Shown here in pieces: positions 1 to 47,229 of a DNA stretch of 64,000 nt. Source of the DNA: Casuarius casuarius (lineage: Eukaryota > Chordata > Aves > Casuariiformes > Casuariidae); the NCBI GenBank assembly GCA_003342895.1, contig PTFA01000032.1:5610733-5674732 (forward strand), in the 5' to 3' direction. The notes under the pieces are model-generated. The model saw only the letters and a list, made by a program, of their open reading frames with translations. It was not told the DNA's origin and did not search any database. How positions within the stretch are numbered: position 1 is the stretch's first letter; every line of letters starts with the position of its first letter. The position numbers and the translations under genes were made by a program.

Positions 1-3000
1 ACTGTAATGCAAGAAAGCAGGACACAGTCTCTGGAAGACCTAAGATAACCCTTCCTAGGTAAATTTACATAAATGTAAACTCTACCCAATGCAAATGATA
101 TTCGCATTAGTGACAGAGCTGGAAACAAAGAGACCAAGCAAGTAAAACACTCTGACAGACAAATAACAGTGATGAAGGCAGCACTGATGAGTGGCCTCAG
201 CAGCCAGCAAGGGGCAAGCCCACAGGGGCCCTCCGGGCTGAGTCTTCCCTCTTGCTGCTCTAAATCAGAACTAACTTCACTCACTGATCCTGCTGTGCTG
301 TCACTAGCCAGAAGGAAAACCCTTCTGATAACCCCTGAACGCAAAAGAGTAAATCTGGATTTTGAACTGCTAAGTTGTAAATACTTGGATTCTCGTAACT
401 TTATGTTGCCACATCAGAGGAAGGAAATGCTCCCACTTCTCAGTCACTTAGGAAGACATATGATCATTGAATCTCTATGTACTACATTTATCACAGGAGA
501 TAAATTTGTTCTGAATACACACATCATGTCAGTTTAATTCAAAACAGACACCACAAAAACACTAATCATCATCATCATTATTTAATTAAAAAGGAATGAA
601 TAGGTCAATCTTCCAAAGAGACACTGAAATGCTATCAAAGAGAATAAAGGCCAGGTGCATGATTGGCATAAATCAACAGAGCTCCACTGATGCCTGATCA
701 GAGCTGAGTTACAGAGAAAAGGACCTGGTCTTGCCTGTGTAGCCTATTGTTTCTAAAGGCTGGAAACACAAAGTATAGCTCGTCTTAGGAGAATCTCTTT
801 GTTACAAAGTGTTACAATGAAGAATGTTTTGATTCACTTTCTGTGAAAAAATGCAGCATTTTTTTATCAGTACAAAAATGCAAAGGGAACAGATGAGAGC
901 CTAGAGGGCTGGATAGAAAGAAAAAAGATTTTACAGTTAAAAAAGGAAAAGTAAACAAGGGAAAGTAAGCCTTAAGACCAGTCAGGGAGTCGGAGAAATG
1001 TCCCACTGGTAAGGGACATTTCTACAGGAAAGAAGCCAGTGAGAAAGCTATTGGCCTGAGAGATGCTGCAGGGAACAGCTTTTCTCAGGCTTCAACTCCT
1101 CCCTGACCAGATGCTCCACCTGTGGGCTCGCAAAGCTCAGTCTGCACTGGGAGGTCAGAAAAATGAGAGGACAGACCAGGGCAGCGCACAAGGGGAAGGG
1201 AAACAGCACGAAGCTGCCACTCCTACCCTCTTATTTTGCTCTCTGACCCTTTTTCCTTTTGTTTGTTTTACTTTCTACAGTGGAAGGGAACATCTGGACT
1301 CTAGTGACAGCACACCAAATTTGCATGCGCATAGCACATAATTAAACACGTGTCTGTCTGCAGCTGCAAACAGCAGTTAGTCACACAGAGCACTCTCCAC
1401 ACCCCTTCCTGCCTGCGCTGCTGTTCCCCCTGCGGTGCCCTCGCGCACACGTCTCCGAGAGCTGCTGAGTGCTGACCTCCTATATATTTGTGAAGACAGT
1501 TGTGCGGCTGAGCTCAAACCCTTTGATGTAACCTTGATGAGGCTGAACTTCCGCCATCAGTTTCTAGTAGAAACTGCTTCCTGCCTAAAACATGATGCAA
1601 GCAGCCCAAATGGAACTAAGTTGGTTTTATTCCTACTCTCTCCTTTCAGCTCTGGGGAAACTGATTTCTGGATAGTCATTTCTGAGCAATAATATTTTCT
1701 ATACCTGAACCTTGCCTCCCTGGGCATGGGCAAGGCAGAAGTTGGGGTCTCTGCTCCCTTCAGCTATGAAGAAGTTTACACCCGCTCTAGGGCTTCCACC
1801 CCAGGCCTACGAATGGCATATTTTAAAATTGTATCACATCAAATATATTCATATAGCCTATGCCTGCCTTTTCACCTGTAGAGTCCCGTGCAATGGAGCC
1901 ACAGGCAGCATTTTGTCACCCATGATAGCAGTCCTCATTTCTCCTGTAAGACAGTCAAATTCTCTGGACAGGTAACACGTAAGTTGCTCTGAGCTGCAAG
2001 AGATACAATCTAGAGTCATTTACAAAGTACAGCAAACATTTCCAGTTTGGTGAAAACCAAAGACCGCGCTGCATATTCCTGAATTTCCACTTCTGGCATC
2101 ATACATTTTACTTTACCTATATGCTAAAATAAGTAATAGGGACATACACAGTAATAGGCAAGGCAGGCTTCAGAAGGGGCCAGCACAAGCTGCAGAAGGA
2201 AGGGCTGGAGTGTGATTAAAGGGCCTGCTGTGCCCCTAGCACTGCCTGGGTTCAACGGAAAGGCTTCACAGGCTGGCCAACAGGGATGACTCCACGCGGC
2301 CGCTTGCATTCGCTCACTGTATAACCCAGCCATCTACTCAAGGCTTTTCTTGAAGCGAGTCTCACACCTACAAAGCGAGCTTCACTGGAGAATTCCTGCG
2401 TGTGTCTGAAATGACATTCTTGGGGATAATTTGTAACATTTCTACTTGTGTATGTCAGTAGTAAGTAGACACTCCCAGCTATGACAAATTCACATAAATT
2501 GCAGAAACCATTTGCATTGTTAGTCTGAAAATATAACTGCAGCTTCAGAAACTTATTAAAGCCCAGAGACCTGTTTGAGAACAAAAGTTTGCTTTTCATA
2601 TAGACGAAAAGGAATCTGCTGGTGTTTCAGCAAGGAGTGCTAATGTAGGTTTTTTCCAAATGTCCTGTAACAGCAATGCACAAAATAAGCCTGGCTGGCA
2701 CCAAACAGCACTGTAACACTGTCACATGCATCTGCAGTTCAGGCATAGTTGTGCTTATGGGCGCACATTCCTCCACCAAATCCAGACAAAAATGTTAAGG
2801 CTTTTACTATTAGGACAGGTCAACTCATTATTTTTCATTTGGGATCCTCAGAAAGTTCAAAAATATGTGGACCTACTTGATTTTAAGCAAACTGAAGGGC
2901 TAGATATAGATTGGTGCTTATATGCAACTCTATTAGTACAGGCTATATAACATCTACCTCAATTCAGTAGGACCCCCAGCATTTGCAGAGTAGCACAGTT

Positions 3001-6000
3001 ACTCATCTCACAACTTCGGCTGTTTTAAAGCTGGGTATCTACTCTATGCGTGCACTCTCTCTCTCTCTAATCAGTTGAGGGTGATTAGTGACCCCTAAAC
3101 AAGAGCACTCCCACACTCTATCTTAAACATGTATGGTAAGAGGACATGGCAACAGCCAGCCTAGCTCTGAGCTCCCAAGGCACCATTTGGAACAGCAGCA
3201 AGAAACTCACTGAACTAATTCCCTGAAGATGAATGTGGCTTTTGATTACATGCTAGTCCTGAGGACTAATTAGAGTGCCTGAGGACCTACCTATAGAAAC
3301 ACCACTGTGCAGTGTTGTCAGCAGGCCTCAACGAAGAAAGGAGCAAGCCAAAGAGAAGTCTCTCCTGCTTCCAATTACAAGGAAAATTTGTCATTACAAA
3401 TGCTTTTGTCACTCATCCTTTTCAGAATTGATTTACCCAAATACAGTGTGGTTAGCTCCTAGCATCTCTGCGCTGCGATACTGTCATTCATCATGATGAT
3501 AACACAGTGCTTGGATCTACAACACTAGATTTGCCAGCATTTCTCCACCTTCCTATTTTTCAGTGTCTTGGTGCTACCACTGGAAGAAATCTCTACTGAA
3601 GTCACTGCTTTAGTCATGAGCTAGACAGATTGGTGGGCTCAGATATTTCTTCTTTCTCCCTTACATCATGGAAAAAAATAACATATGTGAACTATTTTTG
3701 CTGCGCTTTATATGATTTGAGGCTTGAGAACCTGAGGGGAAAATGTAGACTGAACCCCAAGAGAAAGGCATATAAAATCAAGAGATGTGTTTGTGTTTAT
3801 GACCCCTTCAAAAATAGGCAAGTGAAAGAACTATTAAGGGAATGGAAGGAAAAAGAGAAGAATGCTTGCTGGATGAACTGCAGTAGAAGCAAGCATTTGA
3901 AGAAAAATGCTAATGGAATGAAAAAAAGGAGAGTGCACTGAGAAAATAAAAGATGATTTCTCCTGTGCTATGTTTGGAAGAGAAACTCCAAAAAAATGGC
4001 CTGCAATAAAAGCATAGCTTTTCTGGCTGTATTACCCTGGTTATTGCTGTGCGTAACTCATAATGGCTAAAATTACGCAACCCAATTTAAGATGCTTGCC
4101 TGGCATACAGCTCACAGCCTCACAAAATGCTGTTGGTAGAACAATACAGAATGAGTCAGTGCAGAACCACTCACCAACATGTGGTTTTCAAAGGCCCTAT
4201 GCTGTTTAAGGTCAGGCATGCTTTCAGAGTCCGAATGCACTTTGAAAATTTTGAAGAGGAAGGTTATTAGATTTGTATTCTGCTGTATTTTAGTATGAGC
4301 TTTGTTGCATGTTAAGATCTGCAAGTGACTCCTGTGATTGTCATTATACATGCACAGAGGTGCACACATGCACACACACATACAGATTCTAGACTTTGCC
4401 ATTTCCCTCTATCCGCAATGCAGTGTTTCACTTGTAGGACAAAGTGCTCTGTCTGCCACTTTTCATAGTTGGAACTGAGTCTGATAGTCATTGCTTGGAA
4501 GAGTGTTTAACCCTCCAGATAGTCTCCTAGTTCATGCACTTAGATTGACAAGTGCCTACAGATGGACATGTCATAGACCAGTTGGGAGAAAGTATGTATT
4601 CTGAAGAAATGGCCTAGGTTTCCAAAAGTAAGTGAAAGGAGAACCTGATGGTAAGCAAAGAGAGAAATCACATTTTTATTTTAGAGAAGAGGAAGCTGGG
4701 TCAACTGTATGCTGCTGATTATTTCATTGAATACCAGAAGATAGCACGTAGATTCTTGGTTTTGCTTAATTTCATTCTGGAACTGTCAACTCAAAGTCCA
4801 GTTGGTCAAGCATCAGCTTCCAGTTTCTTAAATTCTCTTTTAAATTAAGTGTCAGATAAGGAAAAATAATCTCATCAAGTGACTGAGATATTTTGGCTTT
4901 ACATCTGCTTCATAGTTATATCGAAATGTAAAGAACGTTATATGAATTGTTTACTCAAATACTTATGGCGATAGAAAACAAACTAAGGCAAAGAAGGCAC
5001 TAGAATAAAAATGATCTAAGCATGATGGGCTCTATCTAGCTGTTTCTTCTCGATAATGCTGTAACCTGAGTGCATATAAAAGATATGCTGCTTGAATACA
5101 CACTTAATAGAAGATAATCCCTTCACTTTAGGTTTATACAAACAGAGATGATGACTTTCCTCCCACCCTCTAAATTGTATGGTACAGCTAGCTATTTTCC
5201 TGAGCATACAGCAAAACCTTTCAGACCAAAGCACAAGTTTCAGAGATGAAAAGCTAGCATCCAGAAACAAAAACTTTGATATCTGGGGTAGCATCTGTCT
5301 CTCAATATGGTTTTTAGGCTTTTTATGTCTCATGGTAGATGCTGCAGATCATACTGCTTCTTTTAAAGGCAGTTGCCATGTCTATGTGTGCAAGCCCCAG
5401 AGAAGAGTTTTATAAAGCACAGAGCACTGTGTTCCAGAAGACAGGAGCAAACTCTGAAAACATAAGGAATGGAAATAATCAGGGACTAAGGAATCAGTAG
5501 TTAACAAAGTTTACATGCAAGGGGGAGGCTCACCAGCTTTGTAGGCAAATACACTGCTGACAGGGCTGCTCAATAGAACAAAATCTCTATGCGGTTTATG
5601 CCCACTATAGAAAGTCAAGATGTGTTAGTCCAAGGTACTTGTAGACTGCTGAATGCCGTGATGTAGTATAGCCACTGATGTTAATGCACACACAGGCACA
5701 CAATTTTTGTGAGCTATAACCCTGTCCGACAGGTATGAAAACCACTGCACAGAGAATTTAGGTGTCTTGCTAAAGAATACAGATAAGTGAGGCAAGGTTT
5801 CCTCGTGTGCGAGTGATGACTATCACTTGGGGGAGGCTTGTTAGATCTTAAGGAGGAATTCCCCCCTACAACTCTACAGCAACAGCAAAAAGTGAAAAAG
5901 GTAACAAAAAGGATGTCTGCACAGGAATCTGCTGGTTTTCATTTTCACCAGTGCAAGGAAAGGGAGGATTCATGGTTTTGCCACAGCCGCTTCATGGGCC

Positions 6001-9000
6001 CCTCTTCCTTGCATGGGCAGTTCTCAACTGCCTGCTGGACCCAAACGACAGCCACCCCGTCTTTCTTTTAGGCCTTCCATCCTGTCTGTCTCAACTACTG
6101 ACCGTGTTGGTTGTGAGTATCTTTCAGCAAAATGAATGTAAGGCCCCAGCCTTCCTCAGCATCTCCTAGATGATCATCCTGGACGTAGAAAATGACAATA
6201 CACGTACACATCCCCGCGTTTCGTGTCGGAAAAACTACTAGTGGGATCTGCTGGCTTTCTTGTCACTAGAATTTTTAACAAAATATTCCCTGCTCTCAGA
6301 CTAAGGGAAAAAATAAAAGTGCAAGGAGTGCAGGTTTCAAAAATAAAAAACAAACGTGAAGTCTAACATGGCCCAAATACAACCTCTGTAGCCCAATAGA
6401 GGCCATTTTATTTTTGTAGTGAAGGACTGAGGAACAAGTTAGTGAAAAATGTTAAAATGCTAAATATAGAACACATTTAATGCCAAAAGTCCCAAATGGA
6501 AGTAGAAAAGTATGAATGTTGCTGACAAGTAATCTTTAAATAATCTCACTGCAGACCGCATTAAGCTGCTTGACACCTGTGAGAAAATATTTATTGCTAA
6601 ACTAGTAGAAGGAAAATAAGCCTTAGTAAAATATTATGAGATATTTATTACATTCCAAACATTGCAAAAAATGTTCTACATGGATTTTTGATTATTTTAA
6701 AATACAAGGATTGGGGAGGGCACTAACAAAGAGGTTATTTACTAAGGCTGAAATGTTCACCTGATTATTGACAGCTTTGCTGACCCCTCATTTTCCATGA
6801 GAAGCTTAAAAGTACAAAGGCACATCTTCAGTAACTTGGCAAATATATTTGTTACTGAAGACTACACACATAATTAGATACATGTACATGTATATAGAGG
6901 AATATTCACACATGCAACTAGTCTGTGAAATCGCTATATGGACAAATGAAAAATGCTGGAAAATTGGAGGGAAGCTCCAAAGCAGGTCAGCAGGAATGAT
7001 AAGAGGTTTAAAATTCATGGCCTGTTTGTACAAAGTCAAAGCAACTGGGTTATTTGTTCTAAAAAGTGAAAGACTGATAGGGCCCCAGTGAAGATCCTAC
7101 AGTGTTAAGGGTATTGTGTGAGACAAAAAATGTTTCTGTTTTCCATTCTGGGCAAGACAGCCTACCTCACTCTCCCATAAGCAAACCACTGAGCTCACCC
7201 ATTTGTATTTACTGTTACACTCCTGCTTCTGCAACAAAGCTGACAATCAATCAACTGTTTTCACTAGTCACTGGAGCAAAAACAGGAGGGAAAGTTAATT
7301 TGGACACTCTCCAAATAAGAAGATTTTGAGGACATTTAGCCAAAAATCTGTCTGGAATGACCCAGATGAACGTTCTGACTAGTAAAGACTGGACTAGGAC
7401 TAGATGATTTCTAGCAATTGCTTGTGCTTTACATTTCACGCTCTCTGGCAATGCAGTTCGGTTATGAAGGTATCTTAACAACCAAATGTAGATCTGAACT
7501 CTACAAAGTCATTCCTCCAGAAGTAAAACATTTTAAATTGGCTTTTAAAAATACAAATAGGATGATTATTCTGTGTGGAAGTTTTCCCAATTAATTTTCA
7601 TGAAACAGGCCAGCATGTGGCTGCTGCCTGAACAGAGCAGCTGTTAGTATTTAATACTTGCGTATTCCTTTGTTTTCTCCGAAATTGTGTGCATATGTTT
7701 GGCCAATAGCAAATCCTGAAAAAAACCAACAAAATGCTCTGCCATTTAGCACACTTTAAATAGCAAAAATTACACACCTTCATATGCTTCAGTAAAAATA
7801 GCTCTGTGTGACTGCACATGGATTTATACCATTACATGACTGATAAAATAGTGGCTCCAGAGCAGCAATGTGCAGATAAAAATAAATGTTGTTACCAAAT
7901 ACAATCAACACCTGAAAAAAGAGCCATCAGAAGAGGTCAACATTATCTAAGAATGGTCAGACTACTTAGAAATATTTGCTCTGTCTCATCTTTTACTTCC
8001 CTTTTTAACTTTCCAGGAATGCTACCTGCTCTGACCCACCATCTCTGAGGGTCCTCTGTGCTGAAATGCTGTTACAGACCAGAAATTCGGAGGAGATGGA
8101 AGAGAGCAGCCACGAATGACTGAGTGCCCAAGGAAACAGAACAGGCGGTTCGCTCACTTCCCATCTGATGGCTAGGGATACAGGGCCAGCCTTTGGGGAG
8201 AAATAGGCAGAGGCACTTAATTCTGGAATAGAAGTCCACAAGAGGACGTTATTTTTCTAATTGTTATTACTGTAATGCTATTTAATCAGAAGAAAGGGTC
8301 AAAAGACTCAATTTCAGTCTCCTTGGCATGGTTTGACTGAAGAGGTTCATGAAGCCCGTTTTAGTTTACCAGTATGCAGAGTTCTTGTCTACTGACAGAG
8401 CAGAATATAGTAGTCATTTCATGCGTATATCCTCAGGCCGGGTTTAGCCCTTAGGTGACAATACACCCTAACAGGAAGGTGTGGAGAGCCAACTCTGAAG
8501 ATTAGCTTGGCTTTGTAGTATTGCTTAGTTGCTGTGCTGTATGGAAAATGCAGGATGATAACAGATGTAGAGCTCACCACTCATAAATATTTAAGTGATA
8601 AGACACAATAGGCAGACACGTTCATTGTTGCAAGACTCAGTGGTACAGTATGAGACACAAAGCCCAAGAAAAAAGGCCATTAACTACTTACAAAGTGCAA
8701 TGTTTCCTTAGAAATGTACTTGTGAGTGTAGTCATTTCTTCCTTACAAAATACAATATACTCAAAAAGGGAAAATACTCAGATTTATGTATTCACTAGCC
8801 GTTATTGGCAGTTACTGATGTAGATAAGACCTCTCTGACAGCTGGTCTGGAGAAGATAGCTATATCCTGGATGCTAACACCCCTTCATGATTAACAGTGA
8901 GACTGAATCTGTTATTTAACTAGAATGAGAAATCCCTGAGAGGAATTTAAAATTATAGGAGCTGATTCTGAAGCCTTGTATCTGAGGTTGAAAAAGTGAG

Positions 9001-12000
9001 AGAGATGTCTTTATAATTTTAACTAGTATTTTCAGAACTTTATACATATACAGTCATGCTTTCAGCAACACGGAGGAAAAAAGTTAATTCAATTCTGAAG
9101 GATTTTACTTCTCTCTACTCAAATGAGCAGCGACTCTAACTCAATTGCTGATGAACAAATATTCTAAATCCACTGCTGAAATTTCATCTCCAAGTTAAGA
9201 AGCATGAATTGTACTAGGCTTACTGCGGTTTTCCAGGACAGAGGTAGACTTTTAAAAGAAAACAAGTAAAAGGAAACCCAGGAAAATCAGATTTAGGGGC
9301 ACTCTGAGACAGAAGCAAGGGTTTAGGTTGTCTCATCCAGACAGTGGAGAAGGGCCCTGAGACAAGTGGGACCTAATTTAGATTGTAAAGAAATGACACT
9401 CAAGGAACAAAACAGGAATATAGGCCTTTTCTTGTTTTTAACTCTTTCCTCTCTGATACTTCAAGTAAATTAATAATGCTTTTATTTAATAATTTATTCA
9501 CTGTGACTAAGTTTTTTTGACACTGTCTGGAAATCATGGAGTTTATAGTAGGGCTAAATTCCAAATAGTCTTACAGAGGAAAAACACTGATGAAACAGAA
9601 TTTTTGATTCAGGAACCAGTCTAAGAATACGAGGACTTGCAGGACTTCCCGTCAGAAGTACAAACACAGGGCAAAAACTTGGAAAGATTGTTAAAGGAAA
9701 GAGCAATTGAGTATTCAAGGGCATAGGTTATCTTGAACTGTGACACCAGTCCCCTACAAAGGAGCTATAAAAAACCCAGCATTCTGTAGCTTTTACAGGA
9801 GATGAATACTGTAACTGCTTTGCCTTTTCTTCTTCTTTTTTTAAAACAGCCTCTGGGAAACCAGAGTAAAGGTATCGGAAATTTTAGGCCAGTTAATTTA
9901 TTAAAAGTATAATTCTTGCTCACCATCAGTAACTTTATTGCCCTTGAGAAATTACAAACTGGTCACCTCAATCTTTGTCTGTAACAGAGGGATAACACAG
10001 GCTGCAGTAGTGTAGGTTCTTCAGTACTGCACTGCAGGGAGCTGTGGGGGTAAGTGGAAAGCTGAATATGGTCACTGACTGTCCCCCCTGCTGAAACTAT
10101 TGGCTGCAATTCTAGTGAGTGCCTATCATGCTGATGACTGTATGTGATCAGGAACTTATATATATATATATATATTTTTTTTTAGAGCATCAGTGCACTG
10201 GAAAGTACATACTCGCTTAGATTAGCCAGCACAAGCCACCCCTGTGGCTCTGTTCACTCAGGTTTCCTCATTACCCTGGCCCTTTTTAGTAAACTGATTC
10301 AGCAGTACCACATCCTCCATGTGAATCAGACCAACTGTAACTCATCACAAGACCTTGTCTGCCATTACGTGGCAGGAGGCAAAACTTAGAGCACTGCTGA
10401 TTTCAAATCCAGGTCTACAGAAAAAGGCTGAAATGTTCATAACATTATAGGCACTATAAAACTGTTGCTGCTAAGCTGTTAAAATCAAACTGCAGATGTC
10501 ACATGGCTTCAATATTGGTGTTTAAGTATGTTATTTTTCTCCTTTAGCCATTGAAATCCAGTTTTATTCTGCCAAATATTTCTGTAGACGTACAGCCATG
10601 TTTCTGGAGTGTTGATTTAGCTATTTTTGTCTCAAGTTTCAAGATTAATAGCTAGCTACTGGATAGTTATGAAAACTTGTTACAGAAAACAGATTCTCAG
10701 TGCAAGCCCTGAAAAAGGCCTGGAGTAACTGGGTCCTAGAAAGGAAATCTCATAGATTTCTAGCTCCTAATACACATGGCCAAAAACTGGAGAGGGCACA
10801 CAGCCCCACTACCCTAATTATTCAAACACTAAGAAATGGGAGTCCAACTTTGGAAAAATGGAATAAGTGTTTCAAAAAAGACTTGGTTCATGCTGCCCCT
10901 TAAGAATGGTACTGGGAGGGGGTTAGCCTTCTCTCTCCTTCTCAGGGAACCATATGCAGGTTCACTGCTTCTTGATCAAATTGATTCCATGTCACAAAGC
11001 ATAAAATAAACCACTCCACCATGAACCTCTGGGCACAGAATCCCTCATGAGAGACAATTTCCTAATTTTTTATCTAGCATGCAGTATCTTGCCCTCAACT
11101 GAAACAGAGAATAAAGGCAGTGATACTGCAACCTGCAACTTCTTTTCAGTGACGCTGTCTGAATTTCTGCAGGCCAAATTTCACAGATCACCTGTGAATG
11201 TATAGGGCAAGCATGCACTTCCCCATTCACACTGTACTGACTTTGCTCTTCCTACAAGCTCTTGAAGGTTTCTAGACTTTGTAGATCAAATCATGCTATT
11301 TCGGAGATGTCCATTGCAACAGAGGCAGTTTCTCTGTAAACACCTGGCTGAGCATCCAGCCCTGCTCAGTAAGGGAAGAAGGCAGAGGGGCTGGGAGTCA
11401 GCCAAAGCGCCCGATTCACAACCGGCAGATCTCAGAGGGCTCCCAGTGCTAGGCACTGCTTGCCTTTCAAGTGTCATCTCAAGAGGGATTAGGCACAGAG
11501 CATTTCCTTAGGTGGTGGTGGCTATTCCCCTAAGTCATGTACAGGAATACTGCTACCAGATTCACAAGAGGACAGATGTTCTTGACAGGGAATTGGGGTT
11601 GCTGCTACAAGTAGAGTGTGGTCCCATTCTTTTGTATGCTGGCGGGGGGGGGGGGGGGGGGAAGCAGCCTAATTCTTAATTTTCACCAGAGCAGCTGTAC
11701 CAGCGTCCAAGCTGGCAGGAAGCAAGACCAGATTGCAAGCAGCAGCCCTCATCTTTACCTAAATCGGAGCACAGAAAGGAAAGCCTCTCCCAGCAAAGGG
11801 GGAAATGCTGTGAATGTATTTTCAAGCGCCTGGACACTCGGCTGTTTTGAGTTGGAATGGATGTGTTTAGGGAAGTGTACTTATCTATCCTTTTGGAGCC
11901 ATCTGCATGATTAGGCTTTATCTGAGTGGCTGTCTCTGATTTTGCAGTCAGCTTTTTGGGCAAGTTCACGTTAGCGCTAACAGGAGAGGTGCTGAGGGCA

Positions 12001-12300
12001 GGGAGTAAATGCCTGTGAAACCTTACCGCTAGGCTAGCATGGGGGAAGTCGCCAAGGCGTTGCTCTAGCAATAAACAAAGCACTTCAGCCTCTCTGCTAG
12101 TCAACTCAGCCACCGACTAAAATCACTTCAAAAACGAAAACTAAGGAAGCGCTGAAAAGAGAAAGCTACATTGCAGGGAGAGCTATCAGCTGCGGCCCCA
12201 GCGTCCCGAGGAAAACCGAGTGGGTTTTGCAAAAACGGCTCCCAACGCCGAAGAGCTCAGGCGGCAGGAGGCGGCAGGTGAAACACCAAGGGAGGCGAGG
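1..12300. other. Intergenic region upstream of TTC39C
   Basis: This stretch is AT-rich and I see no exon chain in it. The open frames are short (at most about 145 codons), lack consistent splice sites and do not resemble proteins I know. It contains small simple repeats: a CT run near 3054-3068, a CA run near 4370-4382, a TA run followed by T's at about 10156-10182, and an 18-base G run at 11644-11661. In mammals the gene on this side is LAMA3, but I found none of its C-terminal laminin-G coding sequence here, so its end probably lies left of the window. Confidence 0.6.
11644..11661 (+). repeat. G18 homopolymer
   Basis: An uninterrupted run of 18 G lies about 1.2 kb upstream of the TTC39C start codon. 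It could form a G-quadruplex, and it is also a typical place for sequencing or assembly length errors. Confidence 0.9.
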
Positions 12301-12509
12301 AAACCGCAAAGACTGAGGGGAAAACGGGGGTGGGGGGAGCCCCCGCCACCCTGAGCGCCGCCGCCACCCTGAGCGCCGCCGCCTCCCCGGCGCCAGGGCC
12401 CGGGCTGGGCGGGAGAGCGGCCGTGGGCTTCCTCCGTGGAGGACAACCGCCATCCTCCCCCTCAGCCGACCGTTACCCACACTCACCGGCGCGGAGAGCC
12501 CCAAATACC

Positions 12510-12667
12510 NNNNNNNNNNNNNNNNNNNNNNNNNNNNNNNNNNNNNNNNNNNNNNNNNNNNNNNNNNNNNNNNNNNNNNNNNNNNNNNNNNNNNNNNNNN
12601 NNNNNNNNNNNNNNNNNNNNNNNNNNNNNNNNNNNNNNNNNNNNNNNNNNNNNNNNNNNNNNNNNNN
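12510..12667. other. Assembly gap (158 N)
   Basis: These are unknown bases inside the CpG island, 154 bases before the TTC39C start codon. Frames that appear open across the gap are artefacts. The 5' UTR and core promoter of TTC39C probably lie partly within it. Confidence 0.98.
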
Positions 12668-12668
12668 G

Positions 12669-47229
<34,561 letters not shown>

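Noticed and set aside
169..537. 122-codon open frame at the left end
   Set aside because: Residue mix is unspecific, there is no recognisable domain, no supporting splice sites or promoter, and it is not part of LAMA3 as far as I can tell.
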